A stretch of DNA of 64,000 bases, from positions 310,001-374,000 of the forward strand of contig JABYQR010000003.1 in assembly GCA_022592445.1 (NCBI GenBank), read 5' to 3'. This stretch comes from Cytidiella melzeri. Taxonomy: Eukaryota > Basidiomycota > Agaricomycetes > Polyporales > Irpicaceae. The number at the start of each line of letters is the position of its first letter. The stretch's first letter is position 1. The position numbers and the translations under genes are program-made. Below are positions 12,019 to 21,249 of this stretch, in pieces. The notes beneath the pieces were generated by a model. That model was not told the DNA's origin and searched no databases. It was given only the letters and a program-made list of their open reading frames with translations.

Positions 12019-12923
12019 TGGCGTTGTGAGTTCGTGTGCGGATGACAGCGCTTTCGCCGGAGTTTTGGTCGCGGGTTCCGCAGGCGAGGGAGACGGCGGG
12101 CCCGTCGTCTCAGACGCGAGTGACGTCGGAGCGCTGGTCTTTGCAGACGCCTCTGTTAATTTCTATTAGCTTTGACCTCAGGGTTGGGTTGATTTAATTA
12201 CCCTGTTTCAAAATCTTGGCACCCTTAGGCGGGGGCATTTGACTTTCGTTGTTATAGTTCGTGAGTGGGTGAGGGTGTGCGTGCCTGTGTTGTTTGGTAT
12301 CTGGTGGTCGGGTTTATTCGAGAACTAAACAGTTTGGCTATAAGGTTTGAACCTTGGAGTTTCAGTAAAAAATATTGTTGTTAGGTATTTATATATCAAT
12401 TAAGTTATTTATTTGATAGGTGTATGGTCGTATGGCGTGGTGCCCAGTACTAGTATGTAAGTCATGGTCAAGGTCTGAGCGGAGTGCATATTGTAGGGAA
12501 GATATAGGTACGAGTTGGAGTGAGGTGTGTACACTTCACCGGTTCAGCGGTCGGGGTCGGCTGTGTCGGTCAAGTTGAAGTTGGTGGGGGGTATGGAACG
12601 CAACGAGCGGTGTTTCGAAGGTCATGACTATGGGTATCTGCCATGATGAGCTCGCGTGGTACTCCTCGGTGGGCAGTCCCAGATGTCGTCCTGGTACTGT
12701 GTTTGTAGCTATGCTCGGGGTTTTAAGAGCGTCGCTCGATATGCAGTTGTCTCTGCTCGACTGGTCTTTTGTCGAAACGCATAAAGCGTTATCTAGTTCA
12801 TAGTGCGTACTTACCTTGTGCCGCGCTGTTTGCTTCGCCGTTTGTGACGGCTACTAGTCCCTTGGGCCACGTAGAGGCCAGCGCCAGGTCACCAAGGGGA
12901 TGGTGGTGGTACCTGTCCAAGGG
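12019..12923 (-). other. LINE 5' UTR
   Basis: This 0.9 kb leader lies between the 5' junction and ORF1a. The segment adjoining ORF1a is open in its frame back to about 12160 but has no ATG. I see no other gene. Internal promoter signals are expected in LINE leaders, but I could not identify one. Confidence 0.5.
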
Positions 12924-12938
12924 ATGTTTCTACAAGAC
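12924..12938. repeat. 15-bp TSD of the LINE (right)
   Basis: This is an exact copy of 2612-2626; LTR-E sequence resumes immediately after it. Confidence 0.93.
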
Positions 12939-13245
12939 TTGCCTTACCAGGCAACGGTATTATTGGGAATATTTAAGCGCTTGTCAAGCGCTTATCCAGC
13001 GCTTATCCGGCGTCTATTTAGGCACTTATCCAGCGCTTATCTGGCGCTTATCAGGCGCCTATTCCGGCGCTTATTCTCAGTGCCTATCAATTGATGCGCT
13101 GATGCGCCTCCTGTCTCTGATGCGCTGATGCGCTCCTTTCCTTATCTGTGTATCACATGATAGAACTCTCTGGAACATTGTGGAACATGCTGGAACTATG
13201 ATGTCATAGTATAGAACATTCCATTAGATGATGTCATAGTTCTTA

Positions 13246-13258
13246 GAACCTTCTGGAA
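13246..13258. promoter_or_regulatory. Heat-shock-element-like site in LTR-E
   Basis: GAACCTTCTGGAA has the form GAA-nn-TTC-nn-GAA, the three-unit HSF binding consensus. A two-unit site, GAACATTC, lies upstream at about 13214. The same 13 bases occur at 20540-20552 and 54692-54704. Confidence 0.5.
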
Positions 13259-13463
13259 AAGTCTAGCCTTGTCTTAGAACAAGCTAGAACAAGTCTAGCC
13301 TTGGAGCTGGGTCATGGGGTCAGGTCATGGGGACAATTGCTATTGGTTGATTATTGAAGTGGCACCACTAGGGCATAGGGCATGCTTAGTAAGGTGTATT
13401 ACTTCACTTACTCATGTAGGTATTAGGGGTCTTAGGGTAGTACCTGGGGTCCTCCCCTTCATG

Positions 13464-13508
13464 TATATATAGAGGCACTCCTGAGGGCATATCCCCTCAG
13501 TCTTATCC
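13464..13508 (+). promoter_or_regulatory. LTR-E core promoter and R start
   Basis: TATATATA is at 13464-13471. About 35 nt downstream lies CAGTCTTATCC (13498-13508), whose reverse complement is the PBS just inside the LTR. I infer that transcription starts at or next to this block. Confidence 0.7.
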
Positions 13509-13610
13509 ACTCTGTTGAACCAGGACTACTCAGTACCCACCAGTACTTCGCTCACCACCACTCTTACTCTCTATCTCACCACCTCCCCCCCAAGTTAACC
13601 AACTTATCTG

Positions 13611-13702
13611 GTGAGTGTAGCATTACTGTTACATTTGGATAAGACTGCCCCTACTCCCTCACGTCTCTGGATGTGCTGGAGGTTTCTTTCCCTTTCTTCT
13701 AG
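13611..13702 (+). other. Possible leader intron of element E
   Basis: The donor GTGAGT lies inside the LTR end and the acceptor is a pyrimidine-rich TTTCTTCTAG at 13702. The 92-nt segment would remove the LTR end and the PBS, so only unspliced RNA could serve as template. No strong branch site is visible, and this is inference. Confidence 0.35.
13637..13647 (+). promoter_or_regulatory. Self-priming PBS of element E
   Basis: GGATAAGACTG, three bases after the LTR, is the exact reverse complement of 13498-13508. Self-priming from the mRNA 5' end is the known mechanism of Tf1/sushi elements. The sequence does not look like a tRNA 3'-end complement. Confidence 0.75.
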
Positions 13703-14211
13703 GTCTTGTGCCTGTGCGTGGGCCCCTTTACAAACCCTCTAGACATAGAGGTAGCCGGACCATAGGCTTTAAGTGGTAGTCATGTCTAGGCTTTGCCTTG
13801 ATGTGCACAACTTGAATCACCCTCTCGCCCGATGCTCCTAGAGCTGATCAGAGCAGGGGTTGGCATTATGCCAACATGATGAAAGTGTGCCTCCCCACAG
13901 GCGATAGTGGAGTCTGGTGTCAGACAGCTCGTTATAAGAGCTAGACAACAGGACTAGAAACCCATGAGTGCCTAGGCACGTAGACGGGTAACTTGTTCTG
14001 GCCGGACTTAGGGTCAGTGTAATACTGATCCGCCAACCATTTGCCGCACGGGTGGAACCGTGACGGAGATCCTATACACCACCGGACCTGGAGAGAGAGT
14101 CCAGGCCGACGCCGGCACTACCCCACGCACACACAGGACCTCTCCTTTATGGAGATTCGTTTCGCACACCACTGAGCTGACAAGCTCATTACACTTTGTC
14201 ACACAGTCACC
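13648..14211 (+). other. Element E leader
   Basis: This is an untranslated leader before ORF0, with no gene seen. It contains the possible acceptor at 13702. Confidence 0.5.
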
Positions 14212-14991
14212 ATGCCACTCTCCCGCTATGTTGCTGCTAAGACTGGCCGCAAGGCCCCCTACTCTATCCCCGTCCGCAATGAAGTCACTGGACTTCAAGA
14301 ACACTTTGCAGTCTCCAAGGAGACTCTCAACAAATTCAAGGACACCGGCAAGCCTCGCCGTGTCAAGTACCCTGATAACAAACCTCTCATCAAGAGGATT
14401 GATCTCGAAGAGCAAGCTCGAACAACCATTGAGCATGAAGAGAACCAAGCTCGAATGAGACAACTCTCTAGTCTCATGTCTCAGAGAAGTCTTCTCGATA
14501 GAATTGAGAAGCAGGAGAAAGAGGAAGCTGAAAAGCTTACTCTTCTTCAGCGAATCGAGGATTGAAACAGGCGTACTCACATTCCCACTCCCACTCCTCT
14601 TCCCTCCAATCTCCACTTCCGTAAGACGAAGCTTATGCTTTGTCAACAGGAGTTCGAACCCATGATCACAGCAGCCTGTCAAAGGCTTGAGCCTGTGCTC
14701 AACAAGCTGAACGCCTCTTTCGCAAGTGGTGGCCAATCTTCGGATGCACGGCTCAACACTCGTCGCGGAAATGTTCAGCTGCTGATTGGTCGGGTCTACA
14801 TGATAGAACAGTGGTTCAAGGAGAACCATACGGACAAGATGTCAAATAGGGAATGGAGAATGTTGAAAAAGGACTTGAAAAGTTTGGGTAGAATTAGTTT
14901 TGTGGACATACACCGGAGATGGGGTTATATCTTAGAACTACTAGAAGGGCTGTTCGAAATGAACGCCTTTGTATACGCGGAAATGGAATAA
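14212..14991 (+). pseudogene. Element E ORF0, upstream of gag
   Basis: From ATG 14212 the frame runs 259 codons to 14991 with a single TGA at 14563-14565. It is Lys/Glu-rich and predicted helical, and not a domain I can name. Its C-terminal motif (EWRMLKKDLKSLGRISF, about 14850-14905) matches EWQLLDWGLKAIG.ISF of family A ORF0. A Pro-Thr-rich linker in the middle matches element B. Position, length and motif make it the E version of a frame shared by three Gypsy families. A structural or nucleic-acid-binding role beside Gag is possible, but nothing shows it. Confidence 0.7.
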
Positions 14992-15162
14992 AATGTATGG
15001 GCTGACAAGCCTCATTTTACTTGGTGACAACTTCCTGAAAAGGATTTAATGTGTGAAAACAACTCTGACAAGAGTTCAATGTGTGAAAAGTGGTGTTTTC
15101 TCTTCTTCTTATACTAGAAATAGTATTTCGCTTATCCTTTGCTAACTAAGAAATTAGAAGCA

Positions 15163-16291
15163 ATGGCCTCTCAATCTAACGCCGGATCCAACGCTGCCCC
15201 CGCTGCTGCCTCTAACCTCACCCACTCCGTGACTTTTGGCAAGATCACGCCAATTGTTTACAACCCTTCGGTGGAAAACTTTGAGCAGCATATTTTCCAC
15301 AACCTGAACACGGCCCAACGGGCTTTTACTCGTACGGTTGAAGGAGGAGCAACTGCTGCCATAGTCCATAACATGATGAATCAGATGGTTCTTATCTGGA
15401 ACAACCAGCTGTCGCTCCTGGAGGATAACCTCCAGGAATATGTGGATAAGGTCGCTCAAGACCTATATTCGCAGTGCGCTGCTGACACCCAAGTCCAGCG
15501 CATGGACACTGACCTGGATATGGTCAAAACGACGATCACAAATGTGGTCAACCAGATTAATCAGCTTCCCTTGTCTCAAGGACAAGGAGGATCCTCGCGC
15601 CAGCCTGGCGCATAAGAACTTCGTCAAGTACGCGGAACGTTTCCGTACGCTGGGAAGGCTTTCTGGATACGAGGACGACTTGCTTATTCACAAGCTCAAG
15701 CACGTCATCGAGAAGGACATGAGGCTCGTCATGATCGGAAAAGATGAAAATCAAATTCCGACAACTTGGCCTCAGTTCCTCGACCTCTTGCTCGACATCC
15801 ACAAGAAGGTCTATCCGGAGAAAGCACAAGGCCAGATCTTCGCAAAGGAGAAGGATACGTCCACGCCTATGGAGGTGGACGCAGCGGACAAAAAGAAGAA
15901 GAAGAACGAGAAGCGGAACAAGGGTAAGGGCAAAGAGGTGAACTCGACTGAAAAGTCGGAAAAGTTCTGTCACATTCACAAGTCCAAAGGACATAATACA
16001 GACGAATGTAACCTCAACGGCCTGAAGAAGAAGCCCGATGATAAGAAGAAGGAAGTGAAGAAGGATGGCAAGTCTTCGGCACCGAAGAAGATTCGGGCAG
16101 CAGATGCCGAGGACTCTAAGGCTTCGTCGTCAAAAACAAAAAATGTAAATACCGCGCGCCTAGAGTTGGCGGCTCATATTGAGGAGGTTCCAACGGAAGA
16201 TGATGAACCTTCGACTCCTCACCCGTCCCCTGACAAGGGTAAAGGGAAAAAGCCGACCAAGGGCAAGGATTTTTTCCGGAGCGTCATGTGA
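15163..16291 (+). pseudogene. Element E gag
   Basis: Gag forms the virus-like particle. The N-terminal part is at 15163-15615 (from ATG 15163). The C-terminal part is in another frame, at about 15605-16291, starting near KNFVKYAERF. The second part has a gag C-terminal region, a Lys-rich linker and a zinc knuckle variant, CHIHKSKGHNTDEC (about 15966-16008). The central capsid core seen in the gags of families A and B is missing at the frame break, which suggests an internal deletion near 15600. It is non-functional as it stands. Confidence 0.82.
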
Positions 16292-19200
16292 CTCCCTGCG
16301 AACATGAACGCTTAGGCCCTGATACCCTCGATCTTTGTACCGTAGATACTGTCAAAAATGTAGCGCGTTCAAAGAATTCATTTTTTCTACCGGTTACAAT
16401 TTGGGTATATGGAAAGAAAGTGCAGGTCGAAGCTCTGGTAGATTCAGGAGCCACAACCACGTTCATCAGTAAGTCAGTGGTTGAAAGTAACAATCTGGTA
16501 ACAAATCAACTGGCATCACCGTTTAACGTCATCAACGTCGACGGTACTCCCAATAAAGATGGTCAAATCACTCACTCAGTACGTGCATACCTAGAAATAG
16601 GTTCGCACTGAGCAAGACAACACATGCTCGTCACTGATCTCGGTAGTAAACAAATGATTATCGGGATGACCTTCTTACGCCGCCACAATCCGGAGATAGA
16701 TTGGGCAAATGGCGAGTGGAGATTTACCAGATGTCCTGAACTCTGTTCCCCAAGAGCTCGTAAAAACATCACTGTAACTCAAGAAGAGATCGATGAACTT
16801 GAGTTACCTAAGGGACGTTCGGTGTCAGACAACCTGGACGGAATAGGAAATGTCGACCCTGACAACCCTCACATCCACTGGATTGACTTAGACGATCCAG
16901 AAGACCAAGAAATAGCAGAAATAATCGCTGAACTTTCTGGAAAGGAAGATGAGGGCTTTGAAGACGGCTTTGACGAACAAGAATCCGTCAATTGGAAGCC
17001 ATTAGTACCAAAATATCTATGGGAATTTGGTGACGTCTTTTCAAAGAAAAAATCAGAACGCATGCCGTTACGCAAGCCGTACAATCACGCGATCGAATTT
17101 GAGGAAGGTGCCTCCCTTCCCAAAGCGGCTAAACTATACCCGCTGTCTCCAATGGAAAAGAATTCTCTAGATCAATGGATCGAAGAGGAACTCCGAAAAG
17201 GTTATATCCGCAAATCAAAAAGTCTGATTGCAGCACCTGTGTTCTTCGTCAAGAAGAAAGATGGCTCGTTGCGCCTTGTGCAAGACTACCAAAAACTGAA
17301 CGACATCACGGTGAAAAACTGGTACCCCATACCTCGCATCAACGATCTAATCAATTCGTTAAGCAAGGCTAAGGTCTTCTCAAAGATTGATCTTAGATGG
17401 GGATACAATAACGTTCACATCCGAAAGGGTGACGAATGGAAGACGGCGTTCATCACACACCGTGGTCTTTTCGAAGCCAAGGTGATGTATTTTGGTTTCA
17501 GCAACGCACCTGCGACGTTCCAAGCCATGATGAATGAAATTCTGAGTGATTTGATCTTAGAAGGACATGTCATGGTGTATCTCGACGACATCCTCATCTT
17601 CACTGAAGACAAGAAGGAAAACCGTTGCATCACACAGGAAGTGCTCAAGCGTCTACGCGAGAACGATCTATTTGCCAAACCGGAAAAATGCTTTTTTGAA
17701 AAAGATCGCATTGAGTACCTAGGCATGATCATTTCTCACGGACACATCGAGATGGATCCAGCCAAACTCACTGGAGTTACTGAGTGGCCGCGACCTGAAA
17801 AGGTTAAGCAAGTCCAAGCCTTCTTAGGCTTCGCCAATTTCTATCGGCGTTTCATCAAGGACTTTGCTAAACATGCAAAACCGCTCACTATTCTTACAAA
17901 GAAGGACCAACCCTGGATCTGGAAAGATGCTCAGGAACAGGCCTTCCAAAGTCTGAAACAGGCTTTTACGTCAGCACCTATTCTGAGGATACCAGATGAC
18001 GAAAACCCTTTCCGTCTGGAAACAGACGCAAGCGACTTTGCTACAGGAGCGGTATTATCACAACTGGACCCAGCTGACAAGCTGTGGCATCCAGTAGCCT
18101 TCTACTCTAAATCACTCAACGTCCATGAACGTAACTATGAGATATACGATAAAGAGTTGTTGGCTATTATCCGCGCCCTGGAAGAGTATTGTCAACATCT
18201 GGAGGGACATCCGATTACCGTAGAAATATGGTCGGATCACCAAAACCTGACATATTTCAGGAATGCCCAGAAGCTGACTCGGAGACAAGCGCGATGGGCA
18301 CTATACCTCACGCGATTTAATTTCGTGCTCCGGCACAAACCCGAAAGACCATGCTTACCGCAGATCCTCTGTCCAGGAGGCCAGATCATGAAGAGGGGGT
18401 AAATTCTGATAACGAGGACAAAATTCTCCTTAAACCCGAGTTTTTTGCCATCTCTGCTATCGAAAACTCTCATGACTCACCTATCAACGATGATGAAATC
18501 CTAAGGTGGGTCAAGGAAGCACTCATGAACGACGAAGTTACCAAGGACTATCAGCAGTTACTTAACTCTGGTCCTAGGGAGTTCAAGAAATCACTAGAGC
18601 AATGGAATTTTGAGAACGGATTACTCCTATACCGTGGAAAAGTCTACATCCCCAAAGATCAGAAATTTGATCTGAGACGCCAAATCATCCAGATGCATCA
18701 CAATCTACCTTCTGCCGGACATCCTGGCAGATGGAAAACGTACGAACTGATCTCGAGAAACTACTGGTGGCCAGGTTTAACCACTGATGTCAAGAAATAC
18801 GTGACAGGCTGTGACACATGTCAGCGGATGAAGACTCGTCCGCAACAGCCTTATGGACCACTCATCCCTAATCCGGTTCCGGCCGAACCATGGGATATCA
18901 TGACTGTCGACTTGATTACTCAGTTACCGGAGTCTGATGGCTTCAATGCTATCTGCGTAGTCGTAGACTGCCTGACTAAAAGGGCGCACTTCTTCCCTAT
19001 CGTAAACAGTTCTCGGCAAAAGACCTTGCAGCTCTACTCTATGAGAGAGTCTGGACCCTTCACGGGCTACCTTTGCAAATCATTTCCGACCGAGGTCCAC
19101 AATTCGCAGCAGATTTATTCCAGGAATGGTGTAAAATGCTAGGGATAAATCTACAATGACTACTGCATATCATCCGCAGACTGATGGTCAAACTGAACGA

Positions 19201-20056
19201 GTTAATCAAACGCTCGAACAGTACCTGCGTTGTTACGTTGATCAACTACATGACGACTGGGCTAGACTGCTCATTCGGCTGAGTTCGCATACAACAATGC
19301 AGCGCACGAGGGAACTAAGCACTCGCCTTTCTACCTCGAATACGGCAGACACCCTAGAGCTGGTCCAACGCTCACTAAGGACCTGAAAAGGTCTGACATG
19401 AATGACATCATGTGGAACCGCTTGCAAGCTCAAGAGCATGCTAAGGCGGCGTTACAACTTGCGGCTGAACGCATGAAATGGTACTATGACAAGCACGTTC
19501 AGAAGGTCCCCTTCAACGAAGGCGATCAGGTCATGCTAGATCTGAGAGACTACCAAAAATCTGGACATAAGCTGTCAGCCAAGTACTATGGCCCATTCAA
19601 GATTGCTGAAAAGCTTTCGCCGGTCACATTCAGACTGGAATGGCCCGAACGTTCACCAAGGATACACCCTGTATTCCATGCAAGCAAGTTGGTACCGTAC
19701 AACGAACCTGAATTCGAAGGCCAAAAGCTGGAGATGCCTCAGCCAGATATCATCGACGGAGAAGAAGAATACAAGTCGAGAAGATTCTCAAGTCAAGACG
19801 TACAGGTCGTGCCAAAAAGCTTCAGTATTACATACGCTGGAAAGGCTACGGACCGAACGACGACACGTGGGAACCTGTAGAAAACATCACGCACGCTCAA
19901 GAAGCAATCAAGAAATTCTACGACGATCATCCCCGAGCTATACGCTCAGCTACATTTACTGTGTATAAGTCACGAACAACACACCAAATCATCCACGATC
20001 CAATGACGCAACCGAGGAGGGTACGGACTAGACTACCATCAGCCAATGAGGTGTGA
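16288..20056 (+). pseudogene. Element E pol: PR-RT-RNaseH-IN-chromodomain
   Basis: This is the polyprotein for cDNA synthesis and integration. The protease motif VDSGATTTF is near 16440, followed by TGA at 16609-16611. RT shows FFVKKKDGSLRLVQDY, FGFSNAPATFQ and YLDDILIF (about 17240-17600). RNase H follows (TDASDFATGAV, about 18020), then a frameshift near 18345. The integrase has HH...CDTC (about 18700-18830), a first catalytic Asp in MTVDLIT, a frameshift near 19050, and [14 protein letters not shown] (about 19165), with further shifts near 19300. A chromodomain (YYIRWKGYGPNDDTWEP, about 19827-19880) lies in a different frame and ends at TGA 20054-20056. The chromodomain identifies a chromovirus, likely to target heterochromatin. 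Confidence 0.93.
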
Positions 20057-20187
20057 ACCCCGTCAGGGGCGTCGGTAGAAGCCGCTAGAGTCACTCGGAA
20101 TTGCTTAGGCACCCTCTTGACAATGGTGAAAAAGTGGACTCAATGACCAAGGTGTTCGTTCAAAACTCTTTGCACGGAGTTCAAAGC

Positions 20188-20202
20188 AAGAAGGGGGGGT
20201 AA
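20188..20202 (+). promoter_or_regulatory. Polypurine tract of element E
   Basis: AAGAAGGGGGGGTAA directly abuts the 3' LTR, as expected for the plus-strand primer. The stretch between pol and this tract (20057-20187) shows no gene. Confidence 0.85.
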
Positions 20203-20927
20203 TGTCACAGATTTTCAATGTTTCTACAAGACTTGCCTTACCAGGCAACGGTATTATTGGGAATATTTAAGCGCTTGTCAAGCGCTTATCCAGCGCTTAT
20301 CCGGCGTCTATTTAGGCGCTTATCCAGCGCTTATCTGGCGCTTATCAGGCGCCTATTCCGGCGCTTATTCTCAGTGCCTATCAATTGATGCGCTGATGCG
20401 CCTCCTGTCTCTGATGCGCTGATGCGCTCCTTTCCTTATCTGTGTATCACATGATAGAACTCTCTGGAACATTGTGGAACATGCTGGAACTATGATGTCA
20501 TAGTATAGAACATTCCATTAGATGATGTCATAGTTCTTAGAACCTTCTGGAAAAGTCTAGCCTTGTCTTAGAACAAGCTAGAACAAGTCTAGCCTTGGAG
20601 CTGGGTCATGGGGTCAGGTCATGGGGACAATTGCTATTGGTTGATTATTGAAGTGGCACCACTAGGGCATAGGGCATGCTTAGTAAGGTAGATTACTTCG
20701 CTTACTCATGTAGGTATTAGGGGTCTTAGGGTAGTACCTGGGGTCCTCCCCTTCATGTATATATAGAGGCACTCCTGAGGGCATATCCCCTCAGTCTTAT
20801 CCACTCTGTTGAACCAGGACTACTCAGTACCCACCAGTACTTCGCTCACCACCACTCTTACTCTCTATCTCACCACCTCCCCCTCAAGTTAACCAACTTA
20901 TCTGGTGAGTGTAGCATTACTGTTACA
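20203..20927 (+). mobile_element. 3' LTR of element E
   Basis: This is 725 bp from TGTCACAG to GTTACA, with about five visible differences from the 5' LTR. It keeps the TATA box, the CAGTCTTATCC block and the HSE-like site at 20540-20552. Confidence 0.95.
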
Positions 20928-21249
20928 CCTGGGGAATCCCTAACAATAGATAGAAGTCAATAGTCGAAAGACAATGGAACAATAAGATCTGGGGAAATCC
21001 CTGGGGAATCCCTATCAATGAGAGAGGAACAATAGAACAATAGCCTAGGTTGATCTGGAACCGCTCCAGACTGAGTCTAGGGTTTGGGTCTGGACTATTG
21101 ATAAATAAGGCAGGATGTCACGTGACCCTGGTTAGGGTTAGGTCTGGTAACACTCCTAGCCGGAAAATAAGCACTCTAGATAGGCGCTTAAGGCTATAAA
21201 CTTGTGACAATGTTGGAAAAATCCGGTCTCTGTTTGGCTATCCATGTCA
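20928..21249. mobile_element. Solo Gypsy LTR-A, right part
   Basis: It resumes the LTR broken at 2596, starting with the duplicated CCTGG, and ends ...CTATCCATGTCA at 21249. It contains the palindrome GTCACGTGAC at 21117-21126, present in all A LTRs here. The TSD GCAAC follows. Confidence 0.9.

Larger units (their letters stand above)
2627..12923 (-). mobile_element. Non-LTR retrotransposon (LINE, Tad/L1-like) with ORF1a, ORF1b, ORF2
   Basis: This is a 10.3 kb element on the minus strand, bounded by a 15-bp duplication. Its 3' end has a poly(A) tail (T run at 2630-2662). The transcript order is 5' UTR (12923-12019), ORF1a, a 0.73 kb spacer, ORF1b, another spacer, ORF2, then a 120-nt 3' UTR. 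It looks full length, because the 5' junction meets the TSD directly and a long leader precedes ORF1a. ORF2 has two nonsense codons and ORF1a one. The tandem pair of ORF1 genes is unusual. Confidence 0.93.
12939..13633 (+). mobile_element. 5' LTR of element E, right part
   Basis: It continues the LTR begun at 2597. It carries a cluster of AGCGCTTATC-like units (12974-13076), a heat-shock-element-like site, a TATA box, the predicted transcription start, and a GTGAGT splice-donor-like site at 13611. It ends ...TTACA at 13633. Confidence 0.93.
2597..20927 (+). mobile_element. Gypsy element E (chromovirus), carrying a nested LINE
   Basis: This is a complete LTR retrotransposon by structure. The 5' LTR is 2597-2626 plus 12939-13633, the 3' LTR is 20203-20927, both total 725 bp, and the TSD CCTGG lies at 2592-2596 and 20928-20932. 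The internal order is PBS, ORF0, gag, PR-RT-RNaseH-IN-chromodomain, polypurine tract. By eye the LTRs differ at about five positions. The coding regions nevertheless carry stops, frameshifts and a deletion in gag. A LINE splits the 5' LTR. Confidence 0.93.

Noticed and set aside
12974..13076. Short repeats resembling a CRISPR array
   Set aside because: Units are imperfect with no unique spacers, lie inside an LTR, and the setting is eukaryotic.
13634..13650. tRNA-primed PBS
   Set aside because: No TGG start matching a tRNA CCA end; a perfect 11-nt match to the element's own predicted mRNA start explains it better.
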